From: Allacma fusca
Lineage: Eukaryota; Arthropoda; Collembola; Symphypleona; Sminthuridae
Direction of reading: 5' to 3'
Assembly: GCA_947179485.1 (NCBI GenBank)
Contig: OX359246.1
Span: forward strand, 35,133,632 to 35,197,631
DNA: 64,000 bases
The notes beneath the pieces were generated by a model. That model saw nothing but the letters and a program-made list of their open reading frames with translations, was not told the DNA's origin and made no database searches. Position 1 is the first letter of the stretch, and every line of letters begins with the position of its first letter. Positions 51,430-63,216 of the stretch are shown here, one piece after another. Position numbers and translations under genes: made by a program.

Positions 51430-54400
51430 ACACTCGGATTTTTTTTTGAATACACACTGACTGTAATAAAAAAATTTATCCTGAGATATCTATACATACA
51501 AGGATTGCGGCTCTGTGGCAAAAGTGAGAATCAACGATAAACCTCAGATGCAGCTCATTAAACCGTCTGACAATAATAAGTGCAAGTGCTCATGCGATCA
51601 CGCGAAAAATGCACTTTCCCATCACTCCCAGTCACCCTTAATTGTGTAACTTTTGCCTGGCCATTCCTACATATATGAGGGTGTGCGTATGTCTGTTTGT
51701 GTGGACATTGAGATTATTGAATTTTTTGAGGGTCTACGCCTTCAAAATTAAAAACTAAAAATTAGGTAATTGGATTTACGAAAAACCTATCAACTTCCTC
51801 CCATCACATCATTCTCAGTGTTTTTCTTTTTTTTTTGGGAGTGAGGTCAGCCTTAGGAAAGGAGACAGATTATATAGAAGCCTTTAAAAAGTCAATAGAG
51901 AAATGTCTTCATTGACGTAATGTCCAAGGCGTTCCCAATTTTGTCTCAGCCTCTGACTCACTATTGTGTGTATCTATGTGTGAAGAGCCCAAGTGTGTAC
52001 AATACAATATAAAAGGGTTTTAACTCCCCACATAAAACAATATCTATAGATATAATTATATATATATCCCATACATCACATAAAGCCTCGTCAAAATTCA
52101 TTATCATTTGTGGTTTCATCAACTTTTTCTCCGTATAGTTCCTTCTCCCTTGACTTTTTCAAAATCAGTTGAGGATATAATATTGTGAAGAATATAGTCC
52201 TCTCCGTGTGTGTGTTTTTGCACTGTGTGTGTACTGTAAACTCCATGAGAACTTTTGTTTCAAAGGCGAGGGAGTAATGTGCTCTTAAAATATAAAGGAA
52301 TTTTCTCAAGGAATTTTTCTCACGATAATACAAAAGTATTCCATCAATTTTGCTTTCCCGTGTGTGTCTGACTGTGCAACTTCCAAATTCGCAATATCTA
52401 TTTCACCACTGAAATTTCCGAAAGTAAAGTGTGTGCAAGTGTTTTTTTTTCTGAGTGAATGAGTCTCTTTCAGTGTGAGTGTGTACAGAAAAAAATTTAA
52501 TTTAAAATTACGTTCTTTGAGAAGAAATAAAATAAAATAAAATGGAGACAGATTTGGATCTCCTGGAAACTGATATAGATCAAGTGCTCGAGACAGTACA
52601 GAGCAGTGTGGGCCAGACAATTAATTCCAAGAGAGTCATTATTCCTCAAGGTGAGAGTCTCACAATAAATGTGAAGCATTCAGTGACTGAGGATGACCCC
52701 GGAACAGCAATCGATAACCCGGAGTCGACTGTCAAAGACGAAGGTTTATTATCATTACTGGAGCGGAATAATGATGAGATCCCAATGCAGATCCAGACTA
52801 CTGCAGTGGGAGCACCCGACCCAGTCGTAATTCCCGGAGCGGACTCCCAATCTCCCGTGCCAATAAAAAATAAACAGGAGCCAGCCTGTCCTGACCCCGT
52901 CACTGCAACAGTCACTGCTGCAGACGTCTCCCTCCCAGAAGATCCTCACGAGCGAAGTCCCGAGGAGCCGAGGAAAAAAGATAAAAATGCAGAGACCGAG
53001 GAAGACCCCGAGATTTGGTGTGATGCCCGAGAAGACATCACTTCCACCAGTGTAAGTGATGATGGATTGAGTCCAAGCAATTCCTTGGATCAAGTGGGTG
53101 AGGTTCCTCTGACTGAGCCAGCATCTCCTTCACATCCACAATCTCCCTCACCATTCTCAGAGTCAGAGTCAGAGTCATCGACGGGACGCCTGAGAGAGAG
53201 CCCAGATGAGGTTCAAGTCCTACTCTCAGAGGAAAAGAAAATCCGTATCTTGTTAGAACATGAAGATACTAAAGTCTCACCTCAGAACGTTACCTCCATC
53301 GCTACATCGAACCATGTAAGTGTGATTAGTACCATTCAACCGGAAGTGAACATCATTCATGTCAATCCCCTCAAATCCGAGAGTGTGCCAGTCAACAATC
53401 CCCTCCTGATCGAGTCCCTGCCAGTCAAAGCTGCCAGTACCTCCGGCCCAAATTCACTGGTTACCATTCAAACCTCAAGTCAGTCCTTGTCGAAGGACAG
53501 TTGTGGAAACACCGGAGATTCGGAGTCTTCGACAGATCACTCTTACCTCCCAGGGACCACTACCATTGAAATTAAAGACGTTCCAAGTGACACTACAGGG
53601 ACCAGTGACGGGGAAGGAGCCAGGATTGTTGAAGGGCAGGCATCTCCTCAGGAGAACTTGGACGATACTGGGGTTCATTTGATAGAGCCTGAGTCCCTCC
53701 TAGAAAGTCCAAACGTTGGGAGTGAGGAAGAGTCCGACGTTGAGGATGACTTTGAAGAATCCCTCGAGAAATTAAATCCTAACCCTGATCCTTCCCTGTC
53801 AGCACCTCAGCGAGCCAGTGTGAGTAGTGCGAGTGGGCGTCGGTCTAGTTTTGCTAGAGGAATTAGTGTTTGTGAGGAACCCTCAGATGATCAGTCCATT
53901 GTGGATTATCTTTCGGACGTCCAGGATGGCGTAATACTATATCATTCTTTCCCCCCTTCGAAAAACAAAAATTGCTAGATGCTTTTTTTTTTATTGCTGT
54001 CATAGCTTTCCACATAACAAAACAAAACATTAGTAGATAACATCATCAGAGGAATTAAATTCCGCTCAGAACATATCCGACATAGCACTAGTAATTATTT
54101 AAGAACCATTTATAATCTAGTACGTCAAAAACTCATGCGCAAGTATCTAGATACTACTTACATCCACATTTTTTTGTAATTTCCTCAAGTCCTCCAGCAA
54201 CACAGACACATGTAGGCACATTTATAGCCACGAACTCAAAACGACCATCAAGGTTAGCGAGAGGTAACCTGAGATGAAATTGCAACTTGCACATGGATCT
54301 CAAGTAACCACACACACACACATGAGTTGAGGAGGGAGTGTAGGATTTATATGTAGATATTTTTTGGTGATATTATATCTACTAGAGAAATTTAAATGCG

Positions 54401-57400
54401 TGGATATATAGTCATCCCCAATGGATCTGGGTTGACCACACGCTACAACAACCTTCAGGATGGGCTTGCTTATTTTTTGATCTCAAGTGTGGATATTTCT
54501 ATCCAATCCGTATACATACAACGTGTCAGGACGGACGGACGGAAGGTTCCCCATTATATACGTCCCAATTTAAAATAGTATCTCCATTAATGTAACCGTA
54601 TTATTTAGGTACGGACTTGATTGCACTCTCCGCTCCTTTATACATCAGCCACTTTGTATGCATCTCTCGGGTCAGGGAGGAAAAAATCAGTTTGCGTCTC
54701 ATATCATATAATAAATATAGTCAGTGGACTGGTAAATGGTGTAGTTGAGAGGGTTATTCAGAGTCGGGATTTTCATCAATCGTTGGAGTATAGTTGACTG
54801 CATTCTACAAAGAAGTGGTCTCTCTATCAGGAAATCTTTATTATATCTATCCTCTATAGTGTATTATATATCTATAGATATACTTATACACTTCCCAATC
54901 TTACCGTTCTTCAGTCTGGTTATTAGGCATTGAGGCGAGAAATTACCTCCTCGCACGACAAAAGTTCTTCCTATTGTAGATCACATTTAATCTGTAGACT
55001 CGATCACACTTCCAAAGTATTTATAGAGTGCCAGAGCTAATAGCTATTAAAGCTAGGCAAAAACTAAGAACAATACAAAAGTAAATAATATTCACGCTTC
55101 GTGGCGATCTGCGTGAGGTCCAGATAAGAAATAGCAGTGTGAGTCCCAATCCTTGTAAAAACTCATGTCATCCATAAAGTGAATCAAAGTAGTCCCGTGG
55201 ATTTATTAGCAAGGGATCCAATCCCAATAATAGCAAATCACTGTTTACACAAAACCACTCTGATATATATGTTCCTTGTGTGTGGACGTGGACTGTCGTC
55301 GGGGACGACGCTAGTCTGAATTGATCTCAAATCCCTACTCAGGAAGTACAGTTGTAGTCCTGTGGTTTGGGGAACGTTAAATATTCTCAATTCAGGATAA
55401 AATTATGTATTCGGGAGGGATTTCAAAATTATCTGCTCTTTCTAAAGCTGGATCTTATGAGCTCTGGTTCAATTCACATTCTTGTGAAGGAATATCTGTA
55501 ATGAGATAGATACTTAAGTAAATAGTAAATACTTAATTACCTGTGTATATAAAAACAATGTACCATTGCCCCAACTGATCTAGTTCCAGAGTCAACACCT
55601 GTAATCAGAAGTGACTCTCCAAGAAAAAAGTAGCCCAGATGGAGTGTGTATAATTCCTCAATCAAAACCATTATCTCTCTGGTTCGTTCAAGGGTGGAGG
55701 TGAAAGGGTTAAGACTCCGTATAGCAGCACATTATAAAGTGACTCTTGTCTACGGTATAGCCACAACTCTAAGACACTATAATTCTAAGTTGGAACAACC
55801 ACTTTGGACTAACGTAATTTCAGGAACTAGATAATACAATTATGTCATGAGAATTATTTTCTTATTACTCACAATCCGTCCGAGCTCCAAGTACATCTTC
55901 CTGAACGCCTCATCATCTCGTACGTTAGTACATTCTGTAAAGTATACTTTTCTTGTAGTAATTTCTTTTTTGAGATTTGTTCATCTACGAGAGCTATTAT
56001 ATAAGATAATCTTTGAAAGAAGGAATTCAAATGTTCAAATCCCATCCTAGTAGTACCCCCAATATTTTCCTCAAAATCAGAGTCTAAATAAAATTTAATG
56101 ACTGGGATGATAGATGAATTATTTTAATTTAAACAAATTGGTTAAGTATGAGACAATAATTGTTTCTTCTCATATGGGATTTAAACTCAGGTTTATTAAA
56201 ACTTAGGTTTGTTAATCTGGTCAATACAAAAAAAAAAGAGTTGGCGGAACGGGACTCAAAAATAAGTTTTTTTAGGATTTCTCGTTATATGCAATAACCT
56301 GCTGTCATTTCCTTTGAGCTAACTCTTTGGACCTGAGCCCTGTGCCTTTGGAGGCTTTCCTATTCCGAATCGTGTAATTAAATAAATTGTCAAAATTATT
56401 ATTCCCTACATGTTTTTCTCTATGGGATTAAATGACCGGTTTTATATCTGTAGTTTTAGTAAATGATTGCTTTGGAAGACTCACAATCAGTGTTCGGAAG
56501 ACCTATAGGTACTTTTTGCCCCTTCCTATCTCCGAGTGTTAAAACATTGTCTTCCTCTCCTTTAAAGAGACAGCTCTGTATATTATTGGTTTAGTTTTTT
56601 TTTCTTGTTTTTTCGTGAAGACTAACTCACGACATGGTGAGGGTTTCGTCCAGAGAGAGAGAAAGAGAGAGAGGCAGGGTAACAAATAAGAAGCACTCCA
56701 GTTCATATATCTTATACAGACAAGGCGGAATTCCAATAGAGAGAGACGTGTTTGTTGTTCCGTAATTCCGTCCATACTTTCCTTCTGACTCTCCAAGGAA
56801 TTTGTATTGCCAGAGCATTATTTATGACTTCAGCTCTTATTAAATACATTGTTGAGGTGAGGATGTTGGATTTTGGTTTTTAGATACATAGGAGTGTATA
56901 GAAATCAAAAAGTAATAATAATTGTTATTTGTGTTCTTTTTTTTTGCTCCTCCCTTATACATAATCTCATATCTTAATAGCCATTGGCTTCTGGGGAAGG
57001 ATTTTATTTTTCAAACGTTTGTATGAACTTGAATTATTACATTATTAGAGTACATACCGGGGCCATAAATGTTACACCTGTTTTACGGAACTGATTACAG
57101 TACATGGATGACTCGGAGTTAGTAGTTCTGGTGCTGTGGTGCATAGCATGAAGTCATAAAAGTATGTAGGTAGAAGGATCTCTCGGATCCAAGTTGTTTG
57201 TTCCTTGGAGTCGTCAGCTTAATAATTACACGAAGGCTCGACAGTTGTTGTGAGGTTTCCTTCTCAAGCTGTGCTTTCCGAGTGCGTACCAGTAGTTGTT
57301 GGCTTTGGGGTCTCTCCGATACCCCTCACAATGTATTTTCCCTGTCAATGAGCTGATAGGAGACGGAACCGTTGATTAACTCTCTTCATCCATGAATCAT

Positions 57401-60400
57401 TGTATAAGTTTATTTTTTTTAGAGTCTTGGACTAGAGTGAAATATCCAGACAAAAATGGAATTCAATGCCTTCCACATAATTTATGCGTTTTTTTGTATT
57501 TTATTATTATTTATTAGGCTTTAAAATTTAGGAAAAGGGCCGTACATCCAAATTTAATTGTATGATGGCGAAGAAAATTATGGGATTTGTAAGATAAATT
57601 ATGGACTCTACGCGGACGTGACAATCATTAATAGCTATTGTTAACGAAAATACTAAGTTTCAGATATTCATGAATTGTATCAACTATGATTTTATAACCC
57701 TATTGTCTGAAATAACTGTCACATCCGGTTAGTTTCCAATAGGGCAGGGTCTTGACATTTTTAGTCAATAACTTAAGCCTTGTCTTCATTGGACGCTGTG
57801 TATAACTCACTTGATAAAACCAAGTAAAGTATTACTAGATCGGTCTTCCAGAAGCTATAAACTAATATTTAATCATGGTAACATTAAATTCCGGAGTTAC
57901 CAAGTAAATTTTGAAATTACGTCTGACAAATATACCCGTAAATTCAAATAAGATCAAAGCAGCGTCTCTTTTCCGAACGAAAAATCTATTTTAGACCTGG
58001 CCATTCCATATTAAATTTTTAACAGGGAAAATCGTCTCCCAAAATTTGACAAAAGCCCTGTTCAACTCCAAACTTACACTGAATTCAAGTATTTCTGAAA
58101 TCCCCAAAAAACTATCAGGTATCCTCAGAAAAAAAAACTGTATACTAAATTTTATCATGTACTTGATAAGCTAACAGGTGGACATTCTCAAGAGTTTTCA
58201 TACATTTTACTTCCCTTGGCCGGGGCTAATAAAATTAATACAGTATGGTTCTAACTGTGTTATTGTCTCTTAAAGACCAGAACCCACGATTGTCCGTTAC
58301 GAGCAAATAAAAAACAAACAACAAAAACAAACAAACTATTAAAACTGCTTGGGCCGTTTCAAATCTTAATGTCAGTTTTAATGGGCAAAATTTACTCTTA
58401 AAATTTTGCTATTGGCCACACCAACATGCACGACACCCTCAGCCTAGGTCGGGGTGTCTGTCTCCGTCAAATCCACAGGTGTGACTCCGCGAAGGCTCCC
58501 AGCACTCTGAGTCTGCTGAGCACTGCTGGAGAGTCAGCACGCTGGTGCTCATTCGTGCTGTGGCTGTGAGTGTTGTGTTGTGGATTGAGTGTGGCTGCTG
58601 AAAAGAATCCAGTTGAAAATGAGGTGGGAAACTATTTGAAAGAGTGTACGACCTTGATAAGTATTCTCTGAATTAAAACTGGATTTTATAATAAAACCTT
58701 GGCAATAAAAGTAAGTATATGAAGGACATAATATATAAGATATAGGGCTTAGGCTAGATAGATAGAAACAACCCCGTATATCCTTTGGCTTTACATATAA
58801 AAGACAACCCAGTGATTTCGTGTGGACGTGAAGCCCAGGATTTTTGAAAAAAAGAAAGAATTTGATCTTGACATAATTTTTTTAGAAGGTTCTATTTTTG
58901 AAAGTAGAAATTTTATTAAATTTAAAAAGTATCATTCACTGAATCTAAAGCTGTAGAAAAACCTACACACACACTTGTGAGATTGTTTATTTATTTGTAT
59001 ACAATTGACTCTGATTTGTGTGTATTGGTGATCATTTGATGTTTGAAGTCATTAAATAATTGTGGACCACAAGGACAATAATAGCATTAAAATTGCATTG
59101 TCGTTTCAGGGAGTTTGTCCGTCATTCTGCGTTGGTGTGGATCATTGTTGTTGGGACACTCGATGTGAACGTTCCCACTTTGGTGTTTTCCTTCTATTTT
59201 TGAGCAAATACAAAATAGTTGATGTTGGAGATCAAAACATTGTTGTAGTAACTTGTGTGTGTCCACTGTCCATGGTTTTGTAAAAATATTTTTGAAGCTT
59301 GATATGAAATAATTTTTAATATCAAGTTGTTTCAAAATTTTGTGAAAGATATCCTTTAAATCCTGGAAGTGATTTTGTCAAGGAGGTATGTTACTGGGAA
59401 TATTATAAAATAGTTATGGTGTATTTATGAAAGCAGTAGTGCTGGGATTATGGTTTGTGGTTTCAAAAGACGTATTGTAATGCTCAGGATTGTGTTTGTT
59501 TACATTAATAGGGGAAAAAATTAATGGCGGTGACAAATGCAAATCAGCCGGAGCTTTATCAAATTATTGAAGCAGTGATGTAGGAAAGGATCCTTTTATA
59601 TTTGAATGGCAAGTTGTTCTAGGAAGAAGTTCTGAATTATGGAATTTGTTCCGTTGAGTTCTGTGAGTTCATGTGTGTTTTGGGACCCATGATATAACTA
59701 TTTTTAGTAGGAGCAGGAAGGGATGTAGGAGCATAATTGGAGTTGAAGGAATGTAGTAATTAAAAAGGGAGTTAAAGTTTGGTGTTTTCAGTAAAACAAA
59801 ACAGAGTTGTGGGTAAAATGATGGCGATTGTTGGTGTGGACATTGCCATGGGTAAAGTGGAAATTGGGGGACGAAATCTGGGAATGATTATGATGATTGA
59901 ATATTGACATAATTAATGAAGCTGTTGAGTATGGATTGATTCTGATTACATTTCGTGTATGTTTACTTATAATTAATTATGTGTGAACATTTTTAAAGCT
60001 GCATTTAAGGAACGGTTATGAATCGAAACTATCGGCGGAGGTATACAAAGCAATAATTGATATTTCCCCCTTGCTTTCTTTACAAATAGTTTAAGGATTT
60101 TAAAAACCTTTGTTGTTTGTCTTGTGGAATGCCGTTTTATAGAGTGTTTCGATGAGAATGACTTTTTGAATTTATGTTGTACACACGTTCTCATTAGTAC
60201 AGTGTATATCTTTGGTTGGTAATTTAGTTAAAGTGATAAAGTAGGTTGGTTATAGTTTTGTGAGCTGCACCGTTGATCACGTAAACACTTCAGATTTGTT
60301 AGAGACAAGTTATTTACACTGAATTGCTTTTGTTCGGTATGTATACGATTGCTGATTTATAACCTTGTCATTGTCATTACTATTTTTAGCTTTCGCTAAC

Positions 60401-63216
60401 TAACGTAACCGTGGATGTTTAATATTGTGTTGTTTTATTGCTAACATTGCTGGAGAGGCTGGAGTTGGATTCATTAGTTTCTTGACTTGATGATGATAAC
60501 AACTGATTTTTCAATGATTTACAGGCTGAAGCAAGGTTAGCAGCCCGGCGCCAAGCTAGAGCTGAAGCCCGAGAAATCCGAATGCGTGAATTGGAGAAAC
60601 AACAGAAAGAGTCGGAAGAAAATGCAGATCGACATTACGATATGTATAGCTCAGGTGAGTCCGTGGTCTGGCTTTTGATTTTTTTAAAAACAAGCATGCA
60701 CTTTATGTGAAAGCCTATGTATACCGGCCAATTTGTAATTTAATAAACTTCTGTTTTGTTGCAGATGTCGTAAACCGAGCTGCTTTTCGAGTGGCTTTGG
60801 GAAGTCATCGACAACCCTCACTTTCAGTAGGTTCAGGTGCAAGCTACCACTCAAGTCGCCGAAGTTCGGAGGACTCTTCTGAAGATGGAATTGTTAGCAT
60901 TCGAGATATGCGGGTAGGTTTATCGTTAGTGGGTATTAAGTGATCTCTTCTGTACTATTTTAACCGAAAGGATTATATCTTCAAAATGTTATTATGTTAT
61001 AGCACGAACTTAAGGAATTAGAAGATAAATTTCGAAAGTCAATGGTTCAAAATGCTCAACTGGATAATGAGAAGTCTGCGTTGACATATCACGTGGAATT
61101 ATTGAAAGACAAAATAGAAGACTTGGAAGAATCTCTAGCTCAGCTCCAGCGTGAGCACCGAGATAAATGTCGAGAGTTTGAAAATCTAAAACGACTTTCC
61201 ACACAGCTCAAGGATGAGCTCGAGTACTATAAATCTCAGTTAAATGAGCGGAACGAGTTAATCAAGGTGAAGTTTATTTGCTTGGTCCAGTCGTAATCCT
61301 TTTGGTTGTTGTCATTGTATTACTGGTTCCTTGTTGTGTATTGTTATTAGTTCTAATGTATGCAACTGATATTTTTTTTACACTCCAAGCTTTTGACAAC
61401 TTTGCATAAGTACTTTATTTTAATGATTCCAATCCCTTAATAATCCCCACAGGAGTATGGTCTAGTCGTGGTGGAGAATGAGGTGGAAGTTGACTTAGGT
61501 AATGGCGAACGAGAAACTCGAATCAAGCGAACACTTGTGACTCAACAAACTGCCCAGGTTTTGTCTACTTTAGGCGATGGATCACTTGGTAAGTTAACAA
61601 CTCTTTTACGTAATTTCCAAAGTCGGACTTTGCCTCCAGTTTTGTAATTGTATTCGTATATAGTATTTGTATCTCTACTATTGTGTGTTGCTAATTATTC
61701 TAATTTAGATGTGAGACTGAAAAAAGTTTTAGAAGAGAAGAACGAATTACTGGATGAGATCCGTAGACTAAAGTTAGATTTGGAGGAAGAACGAAATAAT
61801 GCCAAAGGAGATAGAGCCGGTCTCCAAAATAACAATTCCCACAGCCCTCATACGAATGGACCTGAGAACAATGATTCTGCAGTCGACAGTAATCGTAAGT
61901 TAAACTACTTTTGTCCCTAAACTTGAAACCTAACGGTACAAGGTTATTTTCAACAATGTCCCAGTCATTTCTTATGGTTAAACATTAAATACCTACATTG
62001 TAGCTTTGTATAGCTCAAAGACCTTACAATTAAGATCAATCTGTTTTACAATTGTCACATTTAGATAGAAATGATATAAAATCTTCATTTCATGGTATGA
62101 GTATTTCAAGATACTTTTATATAACTCGTGATGTCGTCTATTTTTGTTACCTATTATAATGTTGCACTAAGCAAAATATCTTAATTACAATGATTCTGTT
62201 CCAGGTGAAGCTAATAAACAAATGGCTGATTGGAGATTCAGAATCGCGAAATACGAACAAGAAATTGCAACTTTGCAGGCCAACGTAAGTCGTCAGTTTT
62301 TCATAGAAGCGTCGGTATCCATTTTATTACACTGAATTCTCGCAGGCACATACATGTACGTACATTTGATATGGTGTGTAATTTTGCTTTATTCCAATTC
62401 AGGTTGCAAGACTTGACAACCAAGTAACTAGGTATAAGACAGCAGCTGATGAAGCTGAAGCTAGAGAAGACGACTTGAAAGTTGAAAAGCGTAAATTGCA
62501 ACGAGAGGTATGTTTTATCATTTTAAAGTTGTACTGGGGATCTATTGTTTAAACATTGGATAAAGTAGCATTAACTGGGATGCATGTTGTGATGTGAAGT
62601 TCTTAAATTGGGCATTCAAATTCCTTCGTAGTGCAAAAGTAGTGTAGTTGTAGTTATAAATCTTACCTATCCTGTCAGCAAGACTACTAATACTAGTTTT
62701 TTTATTGGATAATAACTTTCTGGCTAATTAAGGTCTGTACTGTATTGGAACTCACACAGTAATGATTGCTGCCTGTACTGCACGATATTCTTCAATGTGC
62801 GTACTTACTGATGATTTGTGTAGTAGACTCGAAATCAACTTTTTGGCATTACTTTTATTGGTAACCTTCGTAATTTGCTTTTACATCGATTTTGTGAACG
62901 CATTGTATTGGATAATTGAGCTAATAGCATGCTTTAGTGCTTCTGTTGTAGTAACTGTCTACGTTATGCAAATAGCGTTTAAGAAGTCTTTGCTTTGGTT
63001 TGCTCCCACGAGTTATTTCTTATTGCGCGGTTGTGTGTTGGAATTGTAAAATATCCAGAAAGGGACAGGTACATTAATCATACTTGTTTCTTTACAAATT
63101 TTCAGCTCCGAGAAACTCAATCAAAGTACGACGAATTAGAAACCACCAATTCCCATCTGCAGAAAAGACTCGACAAATTGAAAACGGCCAAATCTACTTT
63201 ACTCAAGGAACTTTGA
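28541..63216 (+). CDS. LRRFIP2: LRRFIP2-like coiled-coil protein (short first exon form)
   Basis: The CDS is join(28541..28660, 60525..60654, 60765..60913, 61003..61266, 61453..61588, 61709..61894, 62205..62284, 62403..62507, 63106..63216), encoding 426 residues. Every junction is GT-AG and in phase. The first exon gives [10 protein letters not shown] and ends [13 protein letters not shown]. It joins [18 protein letters not shown] and [11 protein letters not shown], the signature N-terminal helix of LRRFIP1/2. A Ser-rich linker follows ([13 protein letters not shown]), then a long coiled coil ([52 protein letters not shown], then [12 protein letters not shown] and [13 protein letters not shown]), ending [26 protein letters not shown] proteins bind the LRR domain of Flightless-I. 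In vertebrates they also act in Toll/MyD88 and Wnt/Dishevelled signalling. They are cytoplasmic adaptors. The first intron, 28661-60524, is about 31.9 kb. Vertebrate LRRFIP2 rather than LRRFIP1 is the nominal match; arthropods usually have a single gene. Confidence 0.88.
31295..31397. repeat. Compound GT/TATG microsatellite
   Basis: About 100 bp of alternating GT runs broken by AT pairs (gtgtatgtgtgtgtgtaagt and similar). It generates spurious Val/Cys frames on the plus strand and Thr/His frames on the minus strand. Confidence 0.95.
32914..32970. repeat. AC microsatellite
   Basis: An interrupted then pure AC run of about 45 bp, followed by an ATAC tail (acatacatacat). Confidence 0.95.
37807..39168 (+). 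CDS. Candidate alternative first coding exon of LRRFIP2 (b)
   Basis: A single open exon of 454 codons starts at the ATG at 37807 ([20 protein letters not shown]). An upstream ATG at 37778 is followed at once by TGA and cannot be the start. The frame ends at a strong GTAAGT donor at 39169, in phase 0, so it can join the LRRFIP2 exon at 60525. Reading on past the donor adds only an unconvincing tail to 39276. Composition is disordered and low-complexity: Ser, Asn, Tyr, Gly and Pro-rich, for example [20 protein letters not shown], with many Arg-Ser pairs suited to phosphorylation. The last residues, [10 protein letters not shown], echo [13 protein letters not shown] at the end of the short first exon, so both would lead into AEARLAARR in register. 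A chimeric isoform would have 840 residues. An independent nested gene is the alternative. Confidence 0.6.
44727..44781. repeat. 11-bp minisatellite, five copies
   Basis: Five head-to-tail copies of cctttggcttg, the first four exact and the last changed in its final base. It lies within the giant LRRFIP2 intron, with no sign of coding use. Confidence 0.95.
49726..49750. repeat. GT microsatellite
   Basis: About 12 uninterrupted GT dinucleotides. Related arrays occur at 19991-20027 (CA), 35269-35286 (GT), 49240-49259 (AC) and 50942-50978 (AC then ACAT). Confidence 0.95.
51392..51428. repeat. GA microsatellite
   Basis: About 15 uninterrupted AG dinucleotides with a short degenerate tail. Shorter GA tracts occur at 27168-27189 and 46479-46505. 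Confidence 0.95.
52542..53930 (+). CDS. Candidate alternative first coding exon of LRRFIP2 (c)
   Basis: A second large open exon of 463 codons starts at the ATG at 52542 (context aataaaataaaatgg; [20 protein letters not shown]). It is acidic and disordered, rich in Ser, Glu, Pro and Asp, for example [40 protein letters not shown] and [14 protein letters not shown]. No folded domain is recognised. The best end is a GTAATA donor at 53931, in phase 0 after [16 protein letters not shown] at 53820, also phase 0, is an alternative donor. Either would join the LRRFIP2 exon at 60525 in frame, giving about 849 or 812 residues. Unlike exon b, its end has no clear echo of the short first exon, so its link to LRRFIP2 is weaker. 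An independent gene or a different acceptor remains possible. Confidence 0.45.
53931..60524. other. LRRFIP2 giant intron, segment 3
   Basis: Intronic DNA running up to the first common exon. No additional exon is supported. A GC-richer island at about 58430-58640 stands out from the AT-rich surroundings and could be an internal promoter. Confidence 0.5.
58430..58640 (+). promoter_or_regulatory. Possible internal promoter of LRRFIP2
   Basis: A roughly 200-bp GC-richer block with CpG dinucleotides and repeated CTG/CAC words (cagcactctgagtctgctga, then gtgctcattcgtgctg) lies 1.9 kb before the common exons, in otherwise AT-rich intron. It ends in an ATG at 58619 that is followed almost at once by a weak donor-like GTGGGA. 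A transcript starting here could initiate at the in-frame Met codon inside the first common exon (RMRELEKQ). Speculative. Confidence 0.2.

Larger units (their letters stand above)
39169..52541. other. LRRFIP2 giant intron, segment 2
   Basis: Intronic DNA with no supported exon. Repeats are a TTCG-type tract (about 42588-42607), an 11-bp tandem array (44727-44781), GA tracts (46479-46505 and 51392-51428), AC arrays (49240-49259 and 50942-50978) and a GT array (49726-49750). Open frames such as 50530-51012 (-) are partly translations of these dinucleotide repeats. Confidence 0.5.

Noticed and set aside
53820-53825. GTGAGT as the donor of exon c
   Set aside because: It is a good consensus and phase 0, but the frame beyond it ([20 protein letters not shown]) still looks coding. 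The site at 53931 is preferred, and the GTGAGT is kept as an alternative.
55990-56060. tRNA-like TTCAAATCCC segment
   Set aside because: No matching acceptor stem, D-arm or anticodon arm could be folded around it.
59524-59583. Short frame [19 protein letters not shown] as a further alternative first exon
   Set aside because: It ends in TAG. The only in-phase GT is a weak GTGATG, and a better GTAGGA leaves the wrong phase for the exon at 60525.
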